Source of the DNA: Litoditis marina
Lineage: Eukaryota > Nematoda > Chromadorea > Rhabditida > Rhabditidae
Length of the DNA stretch: 64,000 nt
Direction: 5' to 3'
Assembly (NCBI GenBank): GCA_964036275.1
Contig: CAXIWQ010000173.1
Coordinates: forward strand, 62,001-126,000
The notes under the pieces are model-generated. The model had not been told where the DNA came from. It did not search any database and was given only the letters and a program-made list of their open reading frames with translations. The number at the start of each line of letters is the position of its first letter. Position 1 is the stretch's first letter. Positions 1 through 14,100 of the stretch are shown here, one piece after another. The translations under genes and the position numbers were made by a program.

Positions 1-3000
1 CTGCAAGGCAAAGAGGTAATAACCGCGTTAATTTGTCTTTTGTGGCTGTGCTCCACAGAATAGATTGTCGTATCAGGTTTTTGTAGCTGGGAGCAACAGA
101 CTTGATAGCCGTATGAACTTTTCTCTGTAGCTGCAAGCCAACAAGTCGATAACCGCGATAATTCGTATTTTGTGGCTGTGCGCCACAGAATAGATTGTCG
201 TATTAGGTTTTTGTAGCTGGGAGCAACATATTTGATAGCCGTATGGACTGTTCTCTGTAGCTGCAAGGCAAAGAGTCGATAACCGCGTTAATTCGTATTT
301 TGTGGCTGTGCGCCACAGAATAGTATTAGGTTTTTGTAGCTGGGAGCAACATACTTGATAGCCGTATAACCTTTTTCCTGTAGCTGCACGGCAAAGAGTC
401 AATAACCGCGTTAATTTGTCTTTTGTGGCTGTGCGCCACAGAATATAAAGTCGAATTAGGTTTTCGTAGCTGGGAGCAACAGACTTGATAGCCGTATGAA
501 CTTTTTTCTGTAGCTGCAAGGCAAAGAGGTAATAACCGCGTTAATTTGTCTTTTGTGGCTGTGCGCCACAGAATAGATTGTCGTATCAGGTTTTTGTAGC
601 TGGGAGCAACAGACTTGATAGCCGTATGAACTTTTCTCTGTAGCTGCAAGCCAACAAGTCGATAACCGCGTAAATTCGTATTTTGTGGCTGTGCGCCACA
701 GAATAGATTGTCGTATTAGGTTTTTGTAGCTGGGAGCAACAGACTTGATAGCCGTATAAACTTTTTTCTGTAGCTGCAAGGCGAAGAGGTAATAACCGCG
801 TTAATTTGTTTTTTGTGGCTGTGCGCCACAGAATATAAAGTCGTATTAGGTTTTTGTAGCTGGGAGCAACAGATTTGATAGCCGTATGAAATGTTCTCTG
901 TAACTGCAAGGCAAAGAGTCAATAACCGCGTTAATTTGTATTTTGTGGCTGTGCGCCACAGAATATAAAGTCGTATTATGTTTTTGTAGTTGGAAGCAAC
1001 AGACTTGATAGCCGTATGATTTTTTTTTTGTAGCTGCAAGTCAAAATGTCAATAACCGCGTTAATTCGTCTTTGTGGCTGTGCGCCTCAGAATAGATTGT
1101 CGTATTAGGTTTTTGTAGCTGGGAGCAACAGATTTGATAGCCGTATGAAATGTTCTCTGTAACTGCGAGGCAAAGAGTCAATAACCGCGTTAATTCGTCT
1201 TTTGTGGCTGTGCGCCACAGAATATATAGTCGTATTAGGTTTTTGTAGCTGGGAGCAACAAACTTGATAGCCGTATGAACTTTTCTCTGTAGCTGCAAGC
1301 CAACAAGTCGATAACCGCGATAATTTGTATCTTGTGGCTGTGCGCCACAGAATAGATTGTCGTATTAGGTTTTTGTAGCTGGGAGCAACAGATTTGATAG
1401 CCGTATGAACTGTTCTCTGTAGCTGCAAGGCAAAGAGTCGATAACCGCGTCAATTCGTATTTTGTGGCTGTGCGCCACAGAATAGATAGTCGTATTAGGT
1501 TTTTGTAGCTGGGAGCAACATACTTGGTAGCCGTATAACCTTTTTCCTGTAGCTGCACGGCAAAGAGTCAATAACCGCGTTAATTTGTCTTTTGTGGCTG
1601 TGCGCCACAGAATAGATTGTCGTATTAGGTTTTTGTAGCTGGGAGCAACAGATTTGATAGCCGTATGAAATATTCTCTGTAACTGCGAGGCAAAGAGTCA
1701 ATAACCGCGTTAATTCGTCTTTTGTGGCTGTGCGCCACAGAATATATAGTCGTATTAGGTTTTTGTAGCTGGGAGCAACAGACTTGATAGCCGTATGAAC
1801 TGTTCTCTGTAGCTGCAAGGCAAAGAGTCGATAACCGCGTTAATTCGTATTCTGTGGCTGTGCGCCACAGAATAGATAGTCGTATTAGGTTTTTTTAGCT
1901 GGGAGCAACATACTTGATAGCCGTATAACCTTTTTCCTGTAGCTGCACGGCAAAAAGTCAATATCCGCGTTAATTTGTCTTTTGTAACTGTGCGCCACAG
2001 AATATAGAGTCGTATTAGGTTTTCGTAGCTGGGAGCAACAGACTTGATAGCCGTATGAATTTTTTTCTGTAGCTGCAAGGCAAAGAGGTAATAACCGCGT
2101 TAATTTGTCTTTTGTGGCTGTGCGCCACAGAATAGATTGTCGTATCAGGTTTTTGTAGCTGGGAGCAACAGACTTGATAGCCGTATGAACTTTTCTATGT
2201 AGCTGCAAGCCAACAAGTCGATAACCGCGATAATTCGTATTTTGTGGCTGTGCGCCACAGAATAGATAGTCGTATTAGGTTTTTGTAGCTGGGAGCAACA
2301 TATTTGATAGCCGTATAACCTTTTTCCTGTAGCTGCACGGCAAAGAGTCAATAACCGCGTTAATTTGTCTTTTGTGGCTGTGCGCCACAGAATATAAAGT
2401 CGTATTAGGTTTTTGTAGCTGGGAGCAACAGACTTGATAGCCGTATGAACTTTTTTCTGTAGCTGCAAGGCAAAGAGGTAATAACCGCGTTAATTTGTCT
2501 TTTGTGGCTGTGCGCCACAGAATAGATTGTCGTATCAGGTTTTTGTAGCTGGGAGCAACAGACTTGATAGCCGTATGAACTTTTTTTCTGTAGCTGCAAG
2601 GCAAAGAGGTAATAACCGCGTTAATTTGTCTTTTGTGGCTGTGCGCCACAGAATAGATTGTCGTATCAGGTTTTTGTAGCTGGGAGCAACATACTTGATA
2701 GCCGTATGAACTTTTTTCTGTAGCTGCAAGGCAAAGAGGTAATAACCGCGTTAATTTGTCTTTTGTGGCTGTGCGCCACAGAATAGATTGTCGTATCAGG
2801 TTTTTGTAGCTGGGAGCAACAGACTTGATAGCCGTATGAACTTTTTTCTGTAGCTGCAAGCCAACAAGTCGATAACCGCGATAATTCGTATTTTGTGGCT
2901 GTGCGCCACAGAATAGTATTAGGTTTTTGTAGCTGGGAGCAACATACTTGATAGCCGTATAACCTTTTTCCTGTAGCTGCACGGCAAAGAGTCAATAACC

Positions 3001-6000
3001 GCGTTAATTTGTCTTTTGTGGCTGTGCGCCACAGAATATAAAGTCGAATTAGGTTTTCGTAGCTGGGAGCAACAGACTTGATAGCCGTATGAACTTTTTT
3101 CTGTAGCTGCAAGGCAAAGAGGTAATAACCGCGTTAATTTGTCTTTTGTGGCTGTGCGCCACAGAATATAAAGTCGTATTAGGTTTTTGTAGCTGGGAGC
3201 AACAGACTTGATAGCCGTATAAACTTTTTTCTGTAGCTGCAAGGCAAAGAGGTAATAACCGCGTTAATTTGTCTTTTGTGGCTGTGCGCCACAGAATATA
3301 AAGTCGTATTAGGTTTTTGTAGCCATGAGCAACAGACTTGATAGCCGTATAAACTTTTTTCTGTAGCTGCAAGGCAAAGAGGTAATAACCGCGTTAATTT
3401 GTCTTTTGTGGCTGTGCGCCACAGAATAGATTGTCGTATCAGGTTTTTGTAGCTGGGAGCAACAGACTTGATAGCCGTATGAACTTTTCTCTGTAGCTGC
3501 AAGCCAACAAGTCGATAACCGCGATAATTCGTATTTTGTGGCTGTGCGCCACAGAATAGATTGTCGTATTAGGTTTTTGTAGCTGGGAGCAACAGATTTG
3601 ATAGCCGTATGGACTGTTCTCTGTAGCTGCAAGGCAAAGAGTCGATAACCGCGTTAATTCGTATTTTGTGGCTGTGCGCCACAGAATAGATTGTCGTATT
3701 AGGTTTTTGTAGCTGGGAGCAACAGATTTGATAGCCGTATGGACTGTTCTCTGTAGCTGCAAGGCAAAGAGTCGATAACCGCGTTAATTCGTATTTTGTG
3801 GCTGTGCGCCACAGAATAGTATTAGGTTTTTGTAGCTGGGAGCAACATACTTGATAGCCGTATAACCTTTTTCCTGTAGCTGCACGGCAAAGAGTCAATA
3901 ACCGCGTTAATTTGTCTTTTGTGGCTGTGCGCCACAGAATAGATTGTCGTATTAGGTTTTTGTAGCTGGGAGCAACAGACTTGATAGCCGTATAAACTTT
4001 TTTCTGTAGCTGCAAGGCAAAGAGTCAATAACCGCGTTAATTTGTCTTTTGTGGCTGTGCGCCACAGAATAGATTGTCGTATTAGGTTTTTGTAGCTGGG
4101 AGCAACAGATTTGATAGCCGTATGGACTGTTCTCTGTAGCTGCAAGGCAAAGAGTCGATAACCGCGTTAATTCGTATTTTGTGGCTGTGCGCCACAGAAT
4201 AGTATTAGGTTTTTGTAGCTGGGAGCAACATACTTGATAGCCGTATAACCTTTTTCCTGTAGCTGCACGGCAAAGAGTCAATAACCGCGTTAATTTGTCT
4301 TTTGTGGCTGTGCGCCACAGAATATAAAGTCGAATTAGGTTTTCGTAGCTGGGAGCAACAGACTTGATAGCCGTATGAACTTTTTTCTGTAGCTGCAAGG
4401 CAAAGAGGTAATAACCGCGTTAATTTGTCTTTTGTGGCTGTGCGCCACAGAATAGATTGTCGTATCAGGTTTTTGTAGCTGGGAGCAACAGACTTGATAA
4501 GCCGTATGAACTTTTCTCTGTAGCTGCAAGCCAACAAGTCGATAACCGCGTAAATTCGTATTTTGTGGCTGTGCGCCACAGAATAGATTGTCGTATTAGG
4601 TTTTTGTAGCTGGGAGCAACAGACTTGATAGCCGTATAAACTTTTTTCTGTAGCTGCAAGGCAAAGAGGTAATAACCGCGTTAATTTGTTTTTTGTGGCT
4701 GTGCGCCACAGAATATAAAGTCGTATTAGGTTTTTGTAGCTGGGAGCAACAGATTTGATAGCCGTATGAAATGTTCTCTGTAACTGCAAGGCAAAGAGTC
4801 AATAACCGCGTTAATTTGTATTTTGTGGCTGTGCGCCACAGAATATAAAGTCGTATTATGTTTTTGTAGTTGGAAGCAACAGACTTGATAGCCGTATGAT
4901 TTTTTTTTGTAGCTGCAAGTCAAAATGTCAATAACCGCGTTAATTCGTCTTTGTGGCTGTGCGCCTCAGAATAGATTGTCGTATTAGGTTTTTGTAGCTG
5001 GGAGCAACAGATTTGATAGCCGTATGAAATGTTCTCTGTAACTGCGAGGCAAAGAGTCAATAACCGCGTTAATTCGTCTTTTGTGGCTGTGCGCCACAGA
5101 ATATATAGTCGTATTAGGTTTTTGTAGCTGGGAGCAACAAACTTGATAGCCGTATGAACTTTTCTCTGTAGCTGCAAGCCAACAAGTCGATAACCGCGAT
5201 AATTTGTATCTTGTGGCTGTGCGCCACAGAATAGATTGTCGTATTAGGTTTTTGTAGCTGGGAGCAACAGATTTGATAGCCGTATGAACTGTTCTCTGTA
5301 GCTGCAAGGCAAAGAGTCGATAACCGCGTCAATTCGTATTTTGTGGCTGTGCGCCACAGAATAGATAGTCGTATTAGGTTTTTGTAGCTGGGAGCAACAT
5401 ACTTGGTAGCCGTATAACCTTTTTCCTGTAGCTGCACGGCAAAGAGTCAATAACCGCGTTAATTTGTCTTTTGTGGCTGTGCGCCACAGAATAGATTGTC
5501 GTATTAGGTTTTTGTAGCTGGGAGCAACAGATTTGATAGCCGTATGAAATATTCTCTGTAACTGCGAGGCAAAGAGTCAATAACCGCGTTAATTCGTCTT
5601 TTGTGGCTGTGCGCCACAGAATATATAGTCGTATTAGGTTTTTGTAGCTGGGAGCAACAGACTTGATAGCCGTATGAACTGTTCTCTGTAGCTGCAAGGC
5701 AAAGAGTCGATAACCGCGTTAATTCGTATTCTGTGGCTGTGCGCCACAGAATAGATAGTCGTATTAGGTTTTTTTAGCTGGGAGCAACATACTTGATAGC
5801 CGTATAACCTTTTTCCTGTAGCTGCACGGCAAAAAGTCAATATCCGCGTTAATTTGTCTTTTGTAACTGTGCGCCACAGAATATAGAGTCGTATTAGGTT
5901 TTCGTAGCTGGGAGCAACAGACTTGATAGCCGTATGAATTTTTTTTCTGTAGCTGCAAGGCAAAGAGGTAATAACCGCGTTAATTTGTCTTTTGTGGCTG

Positions 6001-9000
6001 TGCGCCACAGAATAGATTGTCGTATCAGGTTTTTGTAGCTGGGAGCAACAGACTTGATAGCCGTATGAACTTTTATATGTAGCTGCAAGCCAACAAGTCG
6101 ATAACCGCGATAATTCGTATTTTGTGGCTGTGCGCCACAGAATAGATAGTCGTATTAGGTTTTTGTAGCTGGGAGCAACATATTTGATAGCCGTATAACC
6201 TTTTTCCTGTAGCTGCACGGCAAAGAGTCAATAACCGCGTTAATTTGTCTTTTGTGGCTGTGCGCCACAGAATATAAAGTCGTATTAGGTTTTTGTAGCT
6301 GGGAGCAACAGACTTGATAGCCGTATGAACTTTTTTCTGTAGCTGCAAGGCAAAGAGGTAATAACCGCGTTAATTTGTCTTTTGTGGCTGTGCGCCACAG
6401 AATAGATTGTCGTATCAGGTTTTTGTAGCTGGGAGCAACAGACTTGATAGCCGTATGAACTTTTTTTCTGTAGCTGCAAGGCAAAGAGGTAATAACCGCG
6501 TTAATTTGTCTTTTGTGGCTGTGCGCCACAGAATAGATTGTCGTATCAGGTTTTTGTAGCTGGGAGCAACATACTTGATAGCCGTATGAACTTTTTTCTG
6601 TAGCTGCAAGGCAAAGAGGTAATAACCGCGTTAATTTGTCTTTTGTGGCTGTGCGCCACAGAATAGATTGTCGTATCAGGTTTTTGTAGCTGGGAGCAAC
6701 AGACTTGATAGCCGTATGAACTTTTTTCTGTAGCTGCAAGCCAACAAGTCGATAACCGCGATAATTCGTATTTTGTGGCTGTGCGCCACAGAATAGTATT
6801 AGGTTTTTTGTAGCTGGGAGCAACATACTTGATAGCCGTATAACCTTTTTCCTGTAGCTGCACGGCAAAGAGTCAATAACCGCGTTAATTTGTCTTTTGT
6901 GGCTGTGCGCCACAGAATATAAAGTCGAATTAGGTTTTCGTAGCTGGGAGCAACAGACTTGATAGCCGTATGAACTTTTTTCTGTAGCTGCAAGGCAAAG
7001 AGGTAATAACCGCGTTAATTTGTCTTTTGTGGCTGTGCGCCACAGAATATAAAGTCGTATTAGGTTTTTGTAGCTGGGAGCAACAGACTTGATAGCCGTA
7101 TAAACTTTTTTCTGTAGCTGCAAGGCAAAGAGGTAATAACCGCGTTAATTTGTCTTTTGTGGCTGTGCGCCACAGAATATAAAGTCGTATTAGGTTTTTG
7201 TAGCCATGAGCAACAGACTTGATAGCCGTATAAACTTTTTTCTGTAGCTGCAAGGCAAAGAGGTAATAACCGCGTTAATTTGTCTTTTGTGGCTGTGCGC
7301 CACAGAATAGATTGTCGTATCAGGTTTTTGTAGCTGGGAGCAACAGACTTGATAGCCGTATGAACTTTTCTCTGTGGCTGCAAGCCAACAAGTCGATAAC
7401 CGCGATAATTCGTATTTTGTGGCTGTGCGCCACAGAATAGATTGTCGTATTAGGTTTTTGTAGCTGGGAGCAACAGATTTGATAGCCGTATGGACTGTTC
7501 TCTGTAGCTGCAAGGCAAAGAGTCGATAACCGCGTTAATTCGTATTTTGTGGCTGTGCGCCACAGAATAGTATTAGGTTTTTGTAGCTGGGAGCAACATA
7601 CTTGATAGCCGTATAACCTTTTTCCTGTAGCTGCACGGCAAAGAGTCAATAACCGCGTTAATTTGTCTTTTGTGGCTGTGCGCCACAGAATAGATTGTCG
7701 TATTAGGTTTTTGTAGCTGGGAGCAACAGACTTGATAGCCGTATAAACTTTTTTCTGTAGCTGCAAGGCAAAGAGTCAATAACCGCGTTAATTTGTCTTT
7801 TGTGGCTGTGCGCCACAGAACAGATTGTCGTATTAGGTTTTTGTAGCTGGGAGCAACAGATTTGATAGCCGTATGGACTGTTCTCTGTAGCTGCAAGGCA
7901 AAGAGTCGATAACCGCGTTAATTCGTATTTTGTGGCTGTGCGCCACAGAATAGTATTAGGTTTTTGTAGCTGGGAGCAACATACTTGATAGCCGTATAAC
8001 CTTTTTCCTGTAGCTGCACGGCAAAGAGTCAATAACCGCGTTAATTTGTCTTTTGTGGCTGTGCGCCACAGAATAGATTGTCGTATTAGGTTTTTGTAGC
8101 TGGGAGCAACAGACTTGATAGCCGTATAAACTTTTTTCTGTAGCTGCAAGGCAAAGAGGTAATAACCGCGTTAATTGGTCTTTTGTGGCTGTGCGCCACA
8201 GAATATAAAGTCGTATTAGGTTTTTGTAGCTGGGAGCAACAGATTTGATAGCCGTATGAAATGTTCTCTGTAACTGCAAGGCAAAGAGTCAATAACCGCG
8301 TTAATTTGTATTTTGTGGCTGTGCGCCACAGAATATAAAGTCGTATTATGTTTTTGTAGTTGGAAGCAACAGACTTGATAGCCGTATGATTTTTTTTTGT
8401 AGCTGCAAGTCAAAATGTCAATAACCGCGTTAATTCGTCTTTGTGGCTGTGCGCCTCAGAATAGATTGTCGTATTAGGTTTTTGTAGCTGGGAGCAACAG
8501 ATTTGATAGCCGTATGAAATGTTCTCTGTAACTGCGAGGCAAAGAGTCAATAACCGCGTTAATTCGTCTTTTGTGGCTGTGCGCCACAGAATATATAGTC
8601 GTATTAGGTTTTTGTAGCTGGGAGCAACAAACTTGATAGCCGTATGAACTTTTCTCTGTAGCTGCAAGCCAACAAGTCGATAACCGCGATAATTTGTATC
8701 TTGTGGCTGTGCGCCACAGAATAGATTGTCGTATTAGGTTTTTGTAGCTGGGAGCAACAGATTTGATAGCCGTATGAACTGTTCTCTGTAGCTGCAAGGC
8801 AAAGAGTCGATAACCGCGTCAATTCGTATTTTGTGGCTGTGCGCCACAGAATAGATAGTCGTATTAGGTTTTTGTAGCTGGGAGCAACATACTTGGTAGC
8901 CGTATAACCTTTTTCCTGTAGCTGCACGGCAAAGAGTCAATAACCGCGTTAATTTGTCTTTTGTGGCTGTGCGCCACAGAATAGATTGTCGTATTAGGTT

Positions 9001-10500
9001 TTTGTAGCTGGGAGCAACAGATTTGATAGCCGTATGAAATATTCTCTGTAACTGCGAGGCAAAGAGTCAATAACCGCGTTAATTCGTCTTTTGTGGCTGT
9101 GCGCCACAGAATATATAGTCGTATTAGGTTTTTGTAGCTGGGAGCAACAGACTTGATAGCCGTATGAACTGTTCTCTGTAGCTGCAAGGCAAAGAGTCGA
9201 TAACCGCGTTAATTCGTATTCTGTGGCTGTGCGCCACAGAATAGATAGTCGTATTAGGTTTTTTTAGCTGGGAGCAACATACTTGATAGCCGTATAACCT
9301 TTTTCCTGTAGCTGCACGGCAAAGAGTCAATATCCGCGTTAATTTGTCTTTTGTAACTGTGCGCCACAGAATATAGAGTCGTATTAGGTTTTCGTAGCTG
9401 GGAGCAACAGACTTGATAGCCGTATGAATTTTTTTCTGTAGCTGCAAGGCAAAGAGGTAATAACCGCGTTAATTTGTCTTTTGTGGCTGTGCGCCACAGA
9501 ATAGATTGTCGTATCAGGTTTTTGTAGCTGGGAGCAACAGACTTGATAGCCGTATGAACTTTTCTATGTAGCTGCAAGCCAACAAGTCGATAACCGCGAT
9601 AATTCGTATTTTGTGGCTGTGCGCCACAGAATAGATAGTCGTATTAGGTTTTTGTAGCTGGGAGCAACATATTTGATAGCCGTATAACCTTTTTCCTGTA
9701 GCTGCACGGCAAAGAGTCAATAACCGCGTTAATTTGTCTTTTGTGGCTGTGCGCCACAGAATATAAAGTCGTATTAGGTTTTTGTAGCTGGGAGCAACAG
9801 ACTTGATAGCCGTATGAACTTTTTTCTGTAGCTGCAAGGCAAAGAGGTAATAACCGCGTTAATTTGTCTTTTGTGGCTGTGCGCCACAGAATAGATTGTC
9901 GTATCAGGTTTTTGTAGCTGGGAGCAACAGACTTGATAGCCGTATGAACTTTTTTCTGTAGCTGCAAGGCAAAGAGGTAATAACCGCGTTAATTTGTCTT
10001 TTGTGGCTGTGCGCCACAGAATAGATTGTCGTATCAGGTTTTTGTAGCTGGGAGCAACAGACTTGATAGCCGTATGAACTTTTTTCTGTAGCTGCAAGGC
10101 AAAGAGGTAATAACCGCGTTAATTTGTCTTTTGTGGCTGTGCGCCACAGAATATAAAGTCGTATTAGGTTTTTGTAGCTGGGAGCAACAGACTTGATAGC
10201 CGTATGAACTTTTTTCTGTAGCTGCAAGGCAAAGAGGTAATAACCGCGTTAATTTGTCTTTTGTGGCTGTGCGCCACAGAATAGATTGTCGTATCAGGTT
10301 TTTGTAGCTGGGAGCAACAGACTTGATAGCCGTATGAACTTTTTTCTGTAGCTGCAAGGCAAAGAGGTAATAACCGCGTTAATTTGTCTTTTGTGGCTGT
10401 GCGCCACAGAATAGATTGTCGTATCAGGTTTTTGTAGCTGGGAGCAACAGACTTGATAGCCGTATGAACTTTTTTCTGTAGCTGCAAGGCAAAGAGGTAA
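1..10500. repeat. About 3.9-kb higher-order repeat of the satellite, three copies
   Basis: The order of variant monomers repeats. Position 1 corresponds to 3880 and again to about 7631. The marker monomer with CAAGTCAAAATG lies at about 1037, 4916 and 8406. Copy 1 to copy 2 has an offset of 3879-3881 bp. Copy 2 is shortened by one monomer near 7500 and copy 3 by about two more near 8080 (offset 3490), so copies differ by whole monomers. Boundaries are approximate because every junction lies inside the same 130-bp sequence. Confidence 0.85.
1848..1874. other. Satellite dyad hairpin, strongest variant (11-bp perfect stem)
   Basis: Nearly every monomer has TGTGGC, a 5-nt TGTGC loop, then GCCACA. 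In the monomer here the stem extends to 11 bp (TATTCTGTGGC against GCCACAGAATA) because TTTTG is replaced by TTCTG. The same extended form starts at 5727, 9217, 17500, 21250 and 22420. This entry stands for the class. Confidence 0.85.
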
Positions 10501-11131
10501 TAACCGCGTTAATTTGTCTTTTGTGGCTGTGCGCCATAGGATATAAAGTCGTATTAGGTTTTTGTAGCCATGAGCAACAGACTTGATAGCCGTATAAACT
10601 TTTTTTTGTAGCTGCAAGGAAAAGAGTCGATAACCGCGTTATATCGTATTTTGTGGCTGTGTGCCACAGAATAGATAGTTGTATTGGGTTTTTCTAGCTG
10701 GGAGCAACATACTTGATAGCCATATAAACTTTTTTCTGTAGCTGCACGGCAAAGAGTCAATAACCGCGTTAATTTGTCTTTTGTGGCTGTGCGCCACAGA
10801 ATATAAAGTCGTATTAGGTTTTTGTAGCTGGGAGCAACAGACTTGATAGCCGTATAAACTTTTTTTCTGTAGCTGCAAGGCAAAGAGATAATAACCGCGT
10901 TAATTTGTCTTTTGTGGCTGTGCGCCACAGAATATAAAGTCGTATTAGGTTTTTGTAGCTGGGAGCAACAGATTTGATAGCCGTATGAAATGTTCTCTGT
11001 AACTGCGAGGCAAAGAGTCAATAACCGCGTTAATTCGTCTTTTGTGGCTGTGCGCCACAGAATATATAGTCGTATTAGGGTTTTGTAGCTGGGAGCAACA
11101 GACTTGATAGCCGTATGAACTTTTCTCTGTA

Positions 11132-14100
11132 GCTGCAAGCCAACAAGTCGATAACCGCGATAATTTGTATTTTGTGGCTGTGCGCCACAGAATAGATTGT
11201 CGTATTAGGTTTTTGTAGCTGGGAGCAACAGATTTGATAGCCGTATGGACTGTTCTCTGTAGCTGCAAGGCAAAGAGTCGATAACCGCGTTAATTCGTAT
11301 TTTGTGGCTGTGCGCCACAGAATAGTATTAGGTTTTTGTAGCTGGGAGCAACATACTTGATAGCCGTATAACCTTTTTCCTGTAGCTGCACGGCAAAGAG
11401 TCAATAACCGCGTTAATTTGTCTTTTGTGGCTGTGCGCCACAGAATATAAAGTCGAATTAGGTTTTCGTAGCTGGAAGCAACAGACTTGATAGCCGTATG
11501 AACTTTTTTCTGTAGCTGCAAGGCAAAGAGGTAATAACCGCGTTAATTTGTCTTTTGTGGCTGTGCGCCACAGAATAGATTGTCGTATCAGGTTTTTGTA
11601 GCTGGGAGCAACAGACTTGATAGCCGTATGAACTTTTCTCTGTAGCTGCAAGCCAACAAGTCGATAACCGCGTAAATTCGTATTTTGTGGCTGTGCGCCA
11701 CAGAATAGATTGTCGTATTAGGTTTTGTAGCTGGGAGCAACAGACTTGATAGCCGTATAAACTTTTTTTCTGTAGCTGCAAGGCAAAGAGGTAATAACCG
11801 CGTTAATTGGTCTTTTGTGGCTGTGCGCCACAGAATATAAAGTCGTATTAGGTTTTTGTAGCTGGGAGCAACAGATTTGATAGCCGTATGAAATGTTCTC
11901 TGTAACTGCAAGGCAAAGAGTCAATAACCGCGTTAATTTGTATTTTGTGGCTGTGCGCCACAGAATATAAAGTCGTATTATGTTTTTGTAGTTGGAAGCA
12001 ACAGACTTGATAGCCGTATGATTTTTTTTTGTAGCTGCAAGTCAAAATGTCAATAACCGCGTTAATTCGTCTTTGTGGCTGTGCGCCTCAGAATAGATTG
12101 TCGTATTAGGTTTTTGTAGCTGGGAGCAACAGATTTGATAGCCGTATGAAATGTTCTCTGTAATTGCGAGGCAAAGAGTCAATAACCGCGTTAATTCGTC
12201 TTTTGTGGCTGTGCGCCACAGAATATATAGTCGTATTAGGTTTTTGTAGCTGGGAGCAACAAACTTGATAGCCGTATGAACTTTTCTCTGTAGCTGCAAG
12301 CCAACAAGTCGATAACCGCGATAATTTGTATTTTGTGTGCGCCTCAGAATAGATTGTCGTATTAGGTTTTTGTAGCTGGAGCAACAGATTTGATAGCCGC
12401 ATGAAATGTTCTCTGTAACTGCGAGGCAAAGAGTCAATAACCGCGTTAATTCGTCTTTTGTGGCTGTGCGCCACAGAATATATAGTCGTATTAGGTTTTT
12501 GTAGCTGGGAGCAACAAACTTGATAGCCGTATGAACTTTTCTCTGTAGCTGCAAGCCAACAAGTCGATAACCGCGATAATTCGTATTTTGTGGCTGTGCG
12601 CCACAGAATAGATAGTCGTATTAGGTTTTTGTAGCTGGGAGCAACATATTTGATAGCCGTATAACCTTTTTCCTGTAGCTGCACGGCAAAGAGTCAATAA
12701 CCGCGTTAATTTGTCTTTTGTGGCTGTGCGCCACAGAATATAAAGTCGTATTAGGTTTTTGTAGCTGGGAGCAACAGACTTGATAGCCGTATGAACTTTT
12801 TTCTGTAGCTGCAAGGCAAAGAGGTAATAACCGCGTTAATTTGTCTTTTGTGGCTGTGCGCCACAGAATAGATTGTCGTATCAGGTTTTTGTAGCTGGGA
12901 GCAACAGACTTGATAGCCGTATGAACTTTTTTCTGTAGCTGCAAGGCAAAGAGGTAATAACCGCGTTAATTTGTCTTTTGTGGCTGTGCGCCACAGAATA
13001 GATTGTCGTATCAGGTTTTTGTAGCTGGGAGCAACAGACTTGATAGCCGTATGAACTTTTTTCTGTAGCTGCAAGGCAAAGAGGTAATAACCGCGTTAAT
13101 TTGTCTTTTGTGGCTGTGCGCCATAGGATATAAAGTCGTATTAGGTTTTTGTAGCCATGAGCAACAGACTTGATAGCCGTATAAACTTTTTTTTGTAGCT
13201 GCAAGCCAACAAGTCGATAACCGCGATAATTTGTATTTTGTGGCTGTGCGCCACAGAATAGATTGTCGTATTAGGTTTTTGTAGCTGGGAGCAACAGATT
13301 TGATAGCCGTATGGACTGTTCTCTGTAGCTGCAAGGCAAAGAGTCGATAACCGCGTTAATTCGTATTTTGTGGCTGTGCGCCACAGAATAGTATTAGGTT
13401 TTTGTAGCTGGGAGCAACATACTTGATAGCCGTATAACCTTTTTCCTGTAGCTGCACGGCAAAGAGTCAATAACCGCGTTAATTTGTCTTTTGTGGCTGT
13501 GCGCCACAGAATATAAAGTCGAATTAGGTTTTCGTAGCTGGAAGCAACAGACTTGATAGCCGTATGAACTTTTTTCTGTAGCTGCAAGGCAAAGAGGTAA
13601 TAACCGCGTTAATTTGTCTTTTGTGGCTGTGCGCCACAGAATAGATTGTCGTATCAGGTTTTTGTAGCTGGGAGCAACAGACTTGATAGCCGTATGAACT
13701 TTTCTCTGTAGCTGCAAGCCAACAAGTCGATAACCGCGTAAATTCGTATTTTGTGGCTGTGCGCCACAGAATAGATTGTCGTATTAGGTTTTTGTAGCTG
13801 GGAGCAACAGACTTGATAGCCGTATAAACTTTTTTTCTGTAGCTGCAAGGCAAAGAGGTAATAACCGCGTTAATTGGTCTTTTGTGGCTGTGCGCCACAG
13901 AATATAAAGTCGTATTAGGTTTTTGTAGCTGGGAGCAACAGATTTGATAGCCGTATGAAATGTTCTCTGTAACTGCAAGGCAAAGAGTCAATAACCGCGT
14001 TAATTTGTATTTTGTGGCTGTGCGCCACAGAATATAAAGTCGTATTATGTTTTTGTAGTTGGAAGCAACAGACTTGATAGCCGTATGATTTTTTTTTGTA

